Made by a program: the position numbers and the translations under genes
The notes under the pieces: generated by a model
Database searches by the model: none
What the model saw: the letters and a program-made list of their open reading frames with translations, nothing else
Told to the model about the DNA's origin: nothing
Shown: one piece after another, positions 1 to 6,993 of the stretch
How the letters are laid out: every line of letters begins with the position of its first letter
Numbering within the stretch: the first letter of the stretch is position 1
NCBI GenBank assembly: GCA_031178305.1
Contig: JAPSJG010000140.1
Span: 1-8,622 of the forward strand
Origin: Sinorhizobium sp.
GTDB lineage: Bacteria > Pseudomonadota > Alphaproteobacteria > Rhizobiales > Rhizobiaceae
Length of the DNA stretch: 8,622 bases
Direction: 5' to 3'

Positions 1-116
1 TAAAATATAAACGTGATCTAACCGTTCGAACTTGAAAAAGCGATTCCGCGACAGTCAGTTGGCTCCATTTCCGGAATCTGTCTGGGAGCGACTTGAATCA
101 CTCTCTGAGGCCAGGA

Positions 117-347
117 ATGATCGCCAAGCATTCGGCGACGCTGCACGGACACCGGACCAGCTTCACCCTTGAGGAGCCTTTCTGGCAGGAACTGAAGTCG
201 ATCGCAAAAAGCCGCGGCATTCCGCTCGCCCGGCTGATAGCCGAGATCGACGACAGCCGCGGCTCGGAAGGAAACCTCTCCTCCGCCCTCAGGCTCTACG
301 TGCTCGCCTGGGTCAAGGCGCGCGCGGTGGCTGCGAGCGCTTCGTAA
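117..347 (+). CDS. Ribbon-helix-helix (RHH_4-type) small protein
   Basis: This 76-aa protein matches, from memory, the conserved pattern of the RHH_4 family (PF13467). It has a KHS-x-T-x-x-GHRTSFTLE start (residues 4-19), then FWxxLxxIA (22-30), an IDDSR stretch (44-48), and NLSSALRLYVL (53-63). Ribbon-helix-helix folds use a short beta strand (here around GHRTSFTL) to contact DNA and two helices to dimerise, so a transcription-regulator or antitoxin-like role is possible, but the target is unknown. The ATG at 117 is preferred because GAGG at 107-110 lies 6 nt upstream. A TTG at 93 in the same frame would add eight unconserved residues. The gene converges on the AsmA-family gene across a RIME-like element. 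Upstream sequence is cut off, so operon partners cannot be seen. Family call is firm; function is inference. Confidence 0.85.
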   Translation: MIAKHSATLHGHRTSFTLEEPFWQELKSIAKSRGIPLARLIAEIDDSRGSEGNLSSALRLYVLAWVKARAVAASAS

Positions 348-388
348 GCGAAGAGTAACGACGGCAGCGCATACCCCGGCGGCGCCTA

Positions 389-555
389 CCCCCTCTGGCC
401 GCCGGCCATCTCCCCCACAAGGGGGGAGAAGTGATGTGGCGCCCCTTTTGCGCAACTACTGGACTTTCCGCCCGCAGAAGCGTGTCGATTGGAGCGGCGG
501 GCAGCGGCTTGTATTCTCCCCCTTGTGGGGAGATGGCCGGCAGGCCAGAGGGGGT
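389..555. repeat. RIME-like rhizobial intergenic mosaic element (inverted pair of arms)
   Basis: Two arms of about 41-42 bp lie in inverted orientation at 389-430 and 514-554, with about 83 bp between them. The reverse complement of the right arm matches the left almost base for base, apart from small indels (a TG in the GGCC-GCCGGCC core and single bases in the C and G runs). Each arm also contains smaller palindromes: a GGCC/GGCC core, and a C-run/G-run hairpin with ACAA in its loop. The arm motif resembles RIME1-type repeats known from Rhizobium and Sinorhizobium intergenic DNA. The element sits between the converging stops of the RHH gene (347) and the AsmA gene (589), where its hairpins could help end transcription from both sides. 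Neither arm is followed by an obvious T-run. The name RIME is from memory. Confidence 0.75.
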
Positions 556-588
556 GCGGCCGAGCACGCTCGTTCCCCGACGTCACCG

Positions 589-3500
589 CTATCGAACCGT
601 GATGTCGGGCAACATCTCGAAGTTGAGACCCTGGGGAGGCGGACCAGCGTTTTCTCCCGGCGGCGGCAGGTCGCTGCCGCGCTGGACATCCTCCATGGGC
701 GCCGGCTGCGGCTGCTTCGGCGGCAATTGCCCCATCCGCCGCCGCTCCTCCTCGGCCGCACGCCGCTCGGCAGCCGCCCTTGCTTCGGCCTCTGCCTTCA
801 TCCGTGCCGCCTCCGCTGCAGCAGCCTCGCGTCGGCGCTCCTCGGCAATGGCCCGCTTGCGTTCGATCTCCCGCGCAGTCGCCCGCGCCTTGTAGAGTTG
901 AACCTCGCGGCGCAGGCGTTGCTTTTCGAGAACCTTCGCCTGCAGCATCTCGACGCGCCGGCGCTCCTTCTCATAGGCCCGAAGCGACAGGAAATTGGCA
1001 AGGTCGGTGACATCGAGTGAGACGCCGGGAGCGGCAAGGAGCCCGGCATAGCCGATGCGCACGCGCGGCTCGGCGCCGGCAAGCGCCTCCTCGCCTGGGC
1101 GGAAGGTGAGCTCGACCGTACCGTTCATCCGTTGTGCCGCAAGGTCGAGGGACGCATCGCCCGAGAAGGCGGCATTGCCGTCGCCTGCGGTTACGTTCTG
1201 TAACCGGACTGTTCCGCCAGCGATGCTGAAGGGCACCTTGACCGCGTCGATGACCGATTGACCGCTGAAGATCTCGCTTACGGCGACTTTGCGGATGGAA
1301 TCCGGCGAAATCCGGCTCTTCATCGCGTCGGCGGCCGCCACTAATTGCGGCAGCGCCGCCGTGTTGATGCCCTTGATCGTCACGCCCTCGAAGCTCGCCG
1401 TTCCCGAACCGCTGACTGAGCGCGCCATCGCCTCGGGCGTGGCCCCCGAGGCCTCCATCGCCACAGCGAGGTCGAACCGGCCAGTGGCGACCGGCCCAGC
1501 CTGCCTCGACCAGCCCGCGGCGGACAGATCGCCACCCTTGAGGTCGAAACGTGACCTGAGGAAGCCCGAGCCATTGGCGTTGCCGAGCTGCAGCCTTCCC
1601 TCGAGCTTACCCCCCAGCCAGTCGCCCTTCATCTCGCTGAAGGCAATCTCGTCGCCCTTCCACTCGAGCGCCCCGCTGAACTCCTTGACGGCAGCGTAGA
1701 CGCCCGGCCAGAAGCGCTCGGCGGTCACGTTGAGCGCAACGTCGAGACCCGCCCAAGCCGGCTGCGCCACCGGCGCGTTCGACAGGCCGCCCGTCGAGGC
1801 ATCCTGAACCTGACCGAGAATAGCGTCTCCGAGCCAGCCGAGATCCAGAGTGTCAAAGGCGAGTTCGCCCTGAGCTTTGCCCTGCACATTGCGGTCGATC
1901 GATATCGCTCCGGCAAAGCCATTCTCGTCGGCTCTGCCTTGGATCTCCGAGAAGATGATTCTCTCCGGATCGGAGGTGACATCGGCCGACAGGGTGACTG
2001 GCAGGCCGCTGCCCATCTGCGGCAAGGCAATTCCCTTCAGCAGAAGGTACGGCTCGAGGTCCTCAGTCTTTAGCGTTAGCTTCCCTTGGCCTTCGAGATA
2101 GTGGTCACGCGAAAGATCGACCGTGCCCTTTGCGGCGAGCGACGTCTTTTCCGTCGTGAAAGTCAGCGAGCCATTCGCTTTCGCATCCTCCGTGCTCTGC
2201 AGCTTGAGGGAAAGAATGCCGTTCGCATCCGCGTCAAAGGGCAGCGGATCGAGACCCGCCTGTCCGAGGAGGATAGGTGTCCTTGGGTTCTCCAGGGTCG
2301 CCTCGAGCAGCATGTTGCGGACGGCAAGCGCCTGCGCGACGTCAGGCGCCTGGTAGCTCGCGGCGATCTTGCCGCCATTGGCGGTGCCGATCACGCCGAA
2401 AGTAACTGGCGCGTTGCCGTCCTTGTTGCCGGCCGTCAGCGTCACGTCGAAGGCTGCATTTGAGAAATACGGACCGGCTTTGATCAGCCGTTGCAATGCC
2501 GGGTGGGCCGCCGTGTGCCGGCCGATCATCTCGAGGAACGGCGTCAGTTCTCCGGCGGCGAGTTTCATCTTTGCGGAGATTACCGGCTTTTCGAAGCCGC
2601 CGCTCACACGGCCGGAAAAGGCGAGCTTTGCGCCGGAGAGTGACCCGATCGCCATCCGCTCTGCCTGCAACTGGCCGTTCTTCAACGTTAGCACCGCCTG
2701 CACGTCCCGGGCCTCCTCACCGAAGGCGGAAAACGACTCGGCGGCAAGATCGGCGGCGATCGCATGCTTCAGCAGCGTTTCCGTCGACGCATCGCCGGCG
2801 ACGAGTCCGGCAAGCGCCTGCAGAGCCTCGAGATCGATGCGATTGCCCTTGAGCTGCAGCGATAGCAATGGCTGCTGGTCGGCGAACGACTGGCGCTCCA
2901 GCCGCCCTTTCAAGGTCGCGGGACCCGCCGCGACCTCGAGATTTTCGAATTGCTGAAGCGTGTCCGTAAGGTTGACCGTCGCCGCGAAGCCCGCCGCCTT
3001 CAGCTTCCGTATGGCCGGATCGACCGATCCGGCCAGCCAGTTGGCGAGCCCCGACGGTTGGTTCGAGGCAATAACGATGTCGCCGCGGAAGGAACGCTCG
3101 TCCTTCAGATTCAGCCGTCCCTTCGCCTCGAGTTGCGTCCGCCCGGGCAAAAGCGCCACGGCGTTGTCGACGATCCAGCCCGCGCCGTCTGGCCGGACGT
3201 CGAGGCGCACATCGCGGACCGTCGTATCGCCGATGACGATTGCCGGAAGGCTGAGACTGGCACGGCCGGGCACCTGGGGGATCGGAATGTCGGCCGCAAT
3301 CGCCGTCATCCTTTCCAGACGCTCGCGCAGCGACGCTGCCGGATTGCGGTTTGTCTTGCCGCCGCGACCGGAATTGCCGATGCGGCTGACATCGATCTGC
3401 TGCCCGTCGGCAATCAGCAGGAATTTCTGCTCTTTGCCGGTGTCGAGCGTCGCCTCGCCGGTCACGATATAGGGGTCGTCGGGCGGACCGACCTCAAAGC

Positions 3501-4326
3501 GGTACTCCGGAACCCGAATGCTCTCGTTGGTGAGCTGGAAGGCGCCGTTGATGCGCGGCAAATTGCCGGCCTTGTCATCGCCGGCCGGCCGGTTTTCCGT
3601 CAGCGTGAACCGCCCGGCATAGACCGGCTTGAAATCGACTACCTTCAGATCGCCATCGAGTTCGACGCCGAAGGGACGCTCGTCCGGCATCAGCCGTGCC
3701 CTGAGGCTGAGCGTACCCTTGTCATCCACTTCGTTGGTCGAAAAGGAAAAATTGCCCGCCTCCCCGTCGAGAGCCGCGCGGCCCTCGATTTTCCAGGGCC
3801 CGGCAAGGGTACGCGCCGAGAGATCGGCGGAAAGATCGGTCACCCGTCGCGCTCGCCCCGTTTGTTCATCGATGAATTCGATCTCGCCATTAGCGATTTC
3901 GATCTTTTCGAGGACAACGGTCTTGGCCGGAATCACCGCCCGCGGACCACGCGCCCAGTCAAGCGTGCCATCCGGCTGCAAGCGGATACGCGCCTTGGGG
4001 CGGTCGAGCCGCATTTCATAAATCAGCGCTTCACCGCTCAAGAAAGGAGCAATCTCGGCGCTCATCGAGAAGTGTTCGACCCGGATCAGCGGCTCGCCGC
4101 CATCGGTCGACCCGACCCGCACATCGTTGAGCGTCACCGTGGGGAAGGGAATAAGCCGCGCGTCGACACTGCCGTGCACCACCACGGGCTTGCCCATGAT
4201 GCGGCTCGCCTCGCGCTCGAACTCGGCGCGGAAATTGGTCCAGTCTATGAACCACGGCGCGATCAGCGCTGCAAAGAGCGCGACAACCAATAGGCCGCCA
4301 ATGATAACGAAAATTCGCGCCAGCAC
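589..4326 (-). CDS. AsmA family envelope protein with coiled-coil, Pro-rich tail
   Basis: This 1245-aa protein is a large AsmA-family member, a group of inner-membrane-anchored proteins with long beta-rich periplasmic parts, some linked to phospholipid transport and outer-membrane assembly. One N-terminal membrane anchor spans about residues 5-27 (IFVIIGGLL to the APWFIDW edge). The AsmA-like N-terminal region follows (about 28-130: NFRAEFEREAS, MGKPVVVHG, RLIPFPTVTLNDVRVG). The middle repeats strand-rich units of the type 'GxLxLKxxxxxxG'. An AsmA C-terminal-like region lies at about 970-1095 (SGSGTASFEGVTIKGIN; SIAGGTVRLQNVTAGDG). Residues about 1118-1197 are a highly charged Arg/Glu/Ala coiled coil, followed by a Pro-rich tail (1198-1245). 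The start is GTG: the frame meets a stop at 4378-4380 with no other ATG, GTG or TTG between, and GGGAA lies 9 nt upstream. It follows the FAD oxidase on the same strand after 160 bp. Exact substrate is unknown. Confidence 0.9.
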   Translation of the reverse strand: MLARIFVIIGGLLVVALFAALIAPWFIDWTNFRAEFEREASRIMGKPVVVHGSVDARLIPFPTVTLNDVRVGSTDGGEPLIRVEHFSMSAEIAPFLSGEALIYEMRLDRPKARIRLQPDGTLDWARGPRAVIPAKTVVLEKIEIANGEIEFIDEQTGRARRVTDLSADLSARTLAGPWKIEGRAALDGEAGNFSFSTNEVDDKGTLSLRARLMPDERPFGVELDGDLKVVDFKPVYAGRFTLTENRPAGDDKAGNLPRINGAFQLTNESIRVPEYRFEVGPPDDPYIVTGEATLDTGKEQKFLLIADGQQIDVSRIGNSGRGGKTNRNPAASLRERLERMTAIAADIPIPQVPGRASLSLPAIVIGDTTVRDVRLDVRPDGAGWIVDNAVALLPGRTQLEAKGRLNLKDERSFRGDIVIASNQPSGLANWLAGSVDPAIRKLKAAGFAATVNLTDTLQQFENLEVAAGPATLKGRLERQSFADQQPLLSLQLKGNRIDLEALQALAGLVAGDASTETLLKHAIAADLAAESFSAFGEEARDVQAVLTLKNGQLQAERMAIGSLSGAKLAFSGRVSGGFEKPVISAKMKLAAGELTPFLEMIGRHTAAHPALQRLIKAGPYFSNAAFDVTLTAGNKDGNAPVTFGVIGTANGGKIAASYQAPDVAQALAVRNMLLEATLENPRTPILLGQAGLDPLPFDADANGILSLKLQSTEDAKANGSLTFTTEKTSLAAKGTVDLSRDHYLEGQGKLTLKTEDLEPYLLLKGIALPQMGSGLPVTLSADVTSDPERIIFSEIQGRADENGFAGAISIDRNVQGKAQGELAFDTLDLGWLGDAILGQVQDASTGGLSNAPVAQPAWAGLDVALNVTAERFWPGVYAAVKEFSGALEWKGDEIAFSEMKGDWLGGKLEGRLQLGNANGSGFLRSRFDLKGGDLSAAGWSRQAGPVATGRFDLAVAMEASGATPEAMARSVSGSGTASFEGVTIKGINTAALPQLVAAADAMKSRISPDSIRKVAVSEIFSGQSVIDAVKVPFSIAGGTVRLQNVTAGDGNAAFSGDASLDLAAQRMNGTVELTFRPGEEALAGAEPRVRIGYAGLLAAPGVSLDVTDLANFLSLRAYEKERRRVEMLQAKVLEKQRLRREVQLYKARATAREIERKRAIAEERRREAAAAEAARMKAEAEARAAAERRAAEEERRRMGQLPPKQPQPAPMEDVQRGSDLPPPGENAGPPPQGLNFEMLPDITVR

Positions 4327-4360
4327 CGTGTCACATTCCCATCTGCTTAGGCTCAGGAAC

Positions 4361-4468
4361 CTACAGCACCGCGCGTCTTATCAGACGCGCAAGGATCGCT
4401 GTAGCACTTTGAATACTGCATGTCTTTGTCCTTGAATCGGGGTCGATTTAAGGAGCCATGCGGTATTC
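4361..4468 (+). repeat. Two-hairpin rhizobial intergenic repeat, copy 1 (complete)
   Basis: Two adjacent stem-loops make a 108-bp element. In the first, CTACAGC (4361-4367) pairs with GCTGTAG (4398-4404), and inside it GCGCGTC (4371-4377) pairs with GACGCGC (4384-4390). In the second, GAATACTGCATG (4411-4422) pairs with CATGCGGTATTC (4457-4468) with one G-T wobble, and inside it AATCG (4435-4439) pairs with CGATT (4444-4448), flanked by TCCTT and AGGA. It fills most of the gap between the FAD oxidase stop (4487) and the AsmA start (4326), both on -. It could terminate or stabilise the upstream mRNA or separate the two genes, but no T-run follows in either direction. A second copy (6777-6860) and a reversed copy (8204-8310) share the plan. 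I recall the family as widespread in rhizobia; its role is inference. Confidence 0.75.
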
Positions 4469-4486
4469 GCGCCCCTCTTGCGAGCA

Positions 4487-5899
4487 TCACCGACAGGCAA
4501 AAATCTTGCCTGGATTGAAGATATTGTCCGGATCAAGCGAACGCTTGATCTGCCGCATCAGATCCACCGCCTCGCCGAGCTCGGCCTCGAGGAACGGCAT
4601 CTTGCCCTGACCGATTCCGTGTTCGCCCGTACAAGTACCATCCATGGAGAGCGCGCGGCTATTCAGCCGTTCGATGAAGGCCTCGACCCGCGCGACATCG
4701 GCGGCGTCCTTGTCGTCGAAAAGCACGCCGACATGGAAGTTGCCGTCGCCTGCGTGACCGACAATCGGCGCGACCAGGCCGCTGGCGGCGATGTCCTCAT
4801 GGGTCGCCGCCACGCAGTCGGCCAGACGCGAGATCGGCACGCAAACATCGGTCGCCAGGATCGCAGCGCCGGGCTTCAGGCTCTTCTGCGCCCAATAGGC
4901 GTTGTGCCGGGCCTTCCAGAGCCGCGCCCGTTCTTCGGGATTGGTGGTCCAGACGAAGCCGGTAGAACCGAATTCCGACGCTATTTCGGCGAAGTGGCGC
5001 GATTGCAGCTCCACGCTCTCGGCGCTGCCGTGGAATTCGACGAAAAGGGTGGGCGTCTCTTCGTAGCTTAAGCCGGAATAGGCATTGCAAGCCTGCATCT
5101 GCAGCCCGTCGAGCAGTTCGATGCGCGCGACGGGAATGCCGGACTGGATCGTCAGGATGACCGCATTGCAGGCATCCGCAATCGTCGGGAACGGGCACAC
5201 GCCGCCGGAGATCACCTCCGGTATCCCCTGCAGGCGCAGCGTGACCGAGGTGATGATGCCGAGCGTGCCTTCGGCACCGACGAAGAGCCGCGTCAGGTCG
5301 TAGCCAGCCGAGGACTTGCGCGCACGGTGCGCGGTCCTGATCTCCCGCCCGCCCGCAACGACCGCCGTCACCGCAAGCACATTCTCCTTCATCGTGCCGT
5401 AACGCACCGCATTCGTGCCCGAGGCACGCGTCGATGCCATGCCGCCGATCGAAGCGTTCGCGCCCGGATCGATCGGGAAGAAAAGCCCCGTGTCACGCAG
5501 ATAGCTATTCAACTCTTCGCGTGTAACACCGGGCTCTACGGTGCAATCGAGATCCTCGGCATTGACCTCGATGATCCGGTTCATCCGGGACATATCGACC
5601 GATATGCCCCCATGAGGCGCGTTGATATGGCCTTCGAGCGAGGACCCGGTGCCGAAGGCGATCAAGGGCACGCGGTGGGCCGAGGCGATCTCGACGATCT
5701 CACGCACCTCGGCGGCATTTTCGGGAAACACGACGCCGTCTGGCAATTGCGCCGGGATGTAGGTCGTTGCGTGGGCATGCTGGGCGCGGATCGCCTCTCC
5801 TGTGTGGAACCGGTTACCGAACCGCTCACCAAGCAGCGGCTTGGCCGCGGCAATTCCGCTTTCGTTCCTCACCCCAAACTTGATCGCTTCCAATGCCAC
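4487..5899 (-). CDS. FAD-binding oxidase, D-lactate dehydrogenase (cytochrome)/GlcD type
   Basis: This 470-aa flavoprotein belongs to the VAO/PCMH-fold FAD-linked oxidases with a type-4 C-terminal domain, which oxidise D-2-hydroxy acids (D-lactate, glycolate, D-2-hydroxyglutarate) and pass electrons to the respiratory chain. The FAD-binding half (about 45-225) shows PLIAFGTGSSLEGH (78-91), DPGANASIGGMASTRASGTN (144-163), VRYGTMKENV (165-174), and LFVGAEGTLGIIT (205-217). The catalytic/metal half shows GHAGDGNFH (381-389) and CTGEHGIGQGK (423-433), which supply the conserved His and Glu ligands. The C-terminus ends in the family's DPDNIFNPGKIF. Length is normal for the family. GTG at 5899 is chosen because AAGGGA lies 6 nt upstream; a GTG at 5950 would add 17 unconserved residues. 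No GlcE or GlcF gene is adjacent, which favours a stand-alone D-lactate dehydrogenase over glycolate oxidase subunit D. The substrate is not proven by sequence. Confidence 0.92.
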   Translation of the reverse strand: MALEAIKFGVRNESGIAAAKPLLGERFGNRFHTGEAIRAQHAHATTYIPAQLPDGVVFPENAAEVREIVEIASAHRVPLIAFGTGSSLEGHINAPHGGISVDMSRMNRIIEVNAEDLDCTVEPGVTREELNSYLRDTGLFFPIDPGANASIGGMASTRASGTNAVRYGTMKENVLAVTAVVAGGREIRTAHRARKSSAGYDLTRLFVGAEGTLGIITSVTLRLQGIPEVISGGVCPFPTIADACNAVILTIQSGIPVARIELLDGLQMQACNAYSGLSYEETPTLFVEFHGSAESVELQSRHFAEIASEFGSTGFVWTTNPEERARLWKARHNAYWAQKSLKPGAAILATDVCVPISRLADCVAATHEDIAASGLVAPIVGHAGDGNFHVGVLFDDKDAADVARVEAFIERLNSRALSMDGTCTGEHGIGQGKMPFLEAELGEAVDLMRQIKRSLDPDNIFNPGKIFACR

Positions 5900-5964
5900 G
5901 AAATGTCCCTTCCCGGGCGCCTGCGCGCCAGAGCACGCGGAAATCGCCACAACGTTTTGAACTA

Positions 5965-6011
5965 CCGCATAATTTTATCCCAATTCGACACCGAGTTAAG
6001 GAATTATGCGG
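5965..6011. repeat. Half copy of the two-hairpin repeat (second stem-loop only)
   Basis: CCGCATAATT (5965-5974) pairs perfectly with AATTATGCGG (6002-6011), enclosing an imperfect inner stem (TCCCAATTCG against CGAGTTAAGGA). The plan, and the GCAT, TCC, AAT-TCG and AAGGA blocks, match the second hairpin of copy 1 at 4411-4468. The TTTTGAA at 5954-5960 just before it resembles the linker TTTGAA of copy 1. The first hairpin is absent. It lies about 65 bp upstream of the FAD oxidase start and overlaps that gene's best promoter candidate. Confidence 0.65.
5972..6000 (-). promoter_or_regulatory. Candidate promoter of the FAD oxidase gene
   Basis: On the minus strand, CTTAAC (complement of 5995-6000) and TAAAAT (complement of 5972-5977) are separated by exactly 17 bp. 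The -35 box is one base from the CTTGAC form preferred by rhizobial housekeeping promoters, and the -10 box is A/T-rich. Transcription would start near 5965 and give a leader of about 65 nt ending in the AAGGGA ribosome site. Both boxes lie inside the hairpin half-repeat 5965-6011. The boxes are seen; promoter function is inference. Confidence 0.5.
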
Positions 6012-6270
6012 CCGCGGGGTCTGCGCTGCCTATACCGCTTCCAGTCCAGACGGCAGCCGGCAAACGAGCCGGACACCCAATGCGTCGGAAGCGCTTTCAT
6101 TTCAAGGCGCTACTGTGCAAATCGGAATCAATTTGTCCAGAAGCTCGCGTAGTCCGATACCTATCAAGATCCGAAATCGCCGCGGTGATACCCGCTTGTC
6201 ACAAGTCATATCAATCGAGCAGCCAGGCAGCGCCCGTAAGCCCAAGATGCAGCTTTTGTTTGCGGCCTCA
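6012..6270. other. Non-coding spacer with a weak nested inverted repeat
   Basis: No convincing gene, RNA gene or regulatory box is seen here. The only structure is a nested inverted repeat: CGCTTCC (6036-6042) with GGAAGCG (6087-6093), and inside it CCGGC (6057-6061) with GCCGG (6068-6072) around a 6-nt loop. The 14-nt flanks between the two stems do not pair well. Open frames crossing it lack ribosome sites and conserved sequence. Confidence 0.4.
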
Positions 6271-6281
6271 TAGGGTATCAT
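6253..6281 (+). promoter_or_regulatory. Possible promoter of the DUF1772 gene
   Basis: CTTTTG (6253-6258) and TATCAT (6276-6281) are 17 bp apart. Transcription would start near 6288, leaving a very short leader that still holds the GGGAGG ribosome site at 6292-6297. Both boxes are only partial matches to the rhizobial consensus, so this is weakly supported. Confidence 0.3.
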
Positions 6282-6304
6282 GTCTGAAAACGGGAGGACG
6301 TCAC

Positions 6305-6736
6305 ATGTTCGGCCTGCTCGCTCTGCTCACCGCGTCCGTGTTCTTCGGAGCCGCCATTTACATCAATATCGCCGAACAGCCCGCAAGGCTGCGCCTCGAT
6401 AACCGTGCAGCGCTCGCCGAATGGGGCCCGGCCTACCGGCGGGGCTTTGAGATGCAAGCGTCGCTTGCGATCCTGTCCGGCCTGCTCGGCGCGGCGGCCT
6501 GGTGGCAGACCGGCAATGCGCTCTGGGGCCTCGGCGCCGCCGTCATCATCATGAACTGGCCTTACACCCTCTATTTCATCATGCCGATAAACAAGCGCCT
6601 GGAGACGACGCCGGCGGACGAGGCGAGCGGAGAAACCCGCGAGCTTATCACGCGCTGGGGCAAGCTCCATAGCGGCCGCAGCGCGCTCGGCGCCATCGCT
6701 GCGGCCATTTACCTGATTGCCGCTGGAAGCATGTGA
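6305..6736 (+). CDS. DUF1772 family four-helix membrane protein
   Basis: This 143-aa protein is nearly all membrane helices: about residues 3-22 (starting GLLALLTASVFFGAA), 50-67 (MQASLAILSGLLGAAAWW), 72-92 (ALWGLGAAVIIMNWPYTLYF) and 125-141 (RSALGAIAAAIYLIAA). Between helices 3 and 4 it carries MPINKRLE (93-100) and RWGKLHSGRS (117-126). These polar stretches are typical of DUF1772 (PF08592), a family of small membrane proteins that includes fungal anthrone-oxygenase-like members. In bacteria the role is unknown. The ATG at 6305 has a very good ribosome site (GGGAGG, 6292-6297, 7 nt spacing). It stands alone between the divergent FAD oxidase and the downstream transporter operon, separated from the latter by a repeat. 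Family call rests on topology plus motifs; no function is claimed. Confidence 0.82.
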   Translation: MFGLLALLTASVFFGAAIYINIAEQPARLRLDNRAALAEWGPAYRRGFEMQASLAILSGLLGAAAWWQTGNALWGLGAAVIIMNWPYTLYFIMPINKRLETTPADEASGETRELITRWGKLHSGRSALGAIAAAIYLIAAGSM

Positions 6737-6776
6737 TCGGCAAGCACAGCTCGCGCTTATCGACGGAGTTCTTCCC

Positions 6777-6860
6777 ACAGCGCCGCGCCTCGTATCAGAC
6801 GCGCAAAGGTCGCTGTAGCACTTTCAAATCGCTGCATGGCTTTGTCCTTCGCTGCAGGAA
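6777..6860 (+). repeat. Two-hairpin rhizobial intergenic repeat, copy 2 (degenerate)
   Basis: The block 6793-6824 matches copy 1 (4379-4410) at 30 of 32 bases, including GACGCGC and GCTGTAGCACTTT. ACAGCG (6777-6782) pairs with CGCTGT (6811-6816), and the inner GCGC stem carries one C-C mismatch. The second hairpin is shortened: TCCT (6845-6848) pairs with AGGA (6856-6859), and the distal GCATG/CATGC stem of copy 1 has no counterpart. It lies just downstream of the DUF1772 stop (6736), so it could act as that gene's 3' structure. Confidence 0.7.
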
Positions 6861-6871
6861 ACTGCGCGCCC

Positions 6872-6888
6872 ATTCCGCAATGCGGAAT
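6872..6888. repeat. Short inverted repeat ATTCCGC/GCGGAAT
   Basis: ATTCCGC (6872-6878) and GCGGAAT (6882-6888) form a 7-bp stem with a 3-nt AAT loop. It lies between repeat copy 2 and the palindrome at 6892-6905. It may be a further part of the repeat region or a regulator site. Confidence 0.5.
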
Positions 6889-6891
6889 CGA

Positions 6892-6905
6892 TTTTGTATA
6901 CAAAA
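6892..6905. promoter_or_regulatory. Putative GntR/FadR-type operator (14-bp perfect palindrome)
   Basis: TTTTGTATACAAAA is a perfect 14-bp palindrome about 90 bp upstream of the binding-protein start. Its core TTGTATACAA fits the TNGTNNNACNA-like pattern bound by FadR-subfamily GntR regulators, which commonly control catabolic and transport operons in rhizobia. It sits upstream of a TTGACA sequence at 6919-6924. The palindrome is seen directly; regulator identity is inference, as no regulator gene is in the window. Confidence 0.55.
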
Positions 6906-6993
6906 CCAAACTGAAATGTTGACAGGGATGTATTTTAGGATTTCCCTAACAACTCCGCATCGCGACAATTGGATGCAAAGGATGGGGAGTGAG

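Noticed and set aside
18..455. Minus-strand frame over the RHH gene
   Set aside because: It is antisense to a recognisable RHH_4 protein and reads through the RIME-like arm, with no family motif.
2950..4293. Long open frame (447 codons) on the + strand antisense to the AsmA gene
   Set aside because: Long antisense frames are common in high-GC genes. The product is Arg-rich, shows no family motif and has no ribosome site, while the minus strand encodes a clear AsmA protein.
4361..4468. Rho-independent terminator for the FAD oxidase gene
   Set aside because: The stems are strong, but no T-run follows them on the minus strand, and the sequence is better explained as a dispersed repeat.
5327..6304. 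Upstream extension of the DUF1772 frame to 5327
   Set aside because: The extension overlaps the FAD oxidase antisense and codes no recognisable domain. The ATG at 6305 has a strong ribosome site and begins the first membrane helix.
6919..6950. Promoter for the transporter operon based on TTGACA at 6919-6924
   Set aside because: The -35 box is perfect, but no acceptable -10 box is found 16-18 bp downstream. The nearest candidate (CCTAAC at 6945-6950) has a 20-bp spacer, so I did not list it as a feature.
6733..6993. Upstream extension of the binding-protein frame to a GTG at 6733
   Set aside because: It would translate the intergenic repeat and operator and put 87 residues ahead of a clear signal peptide.
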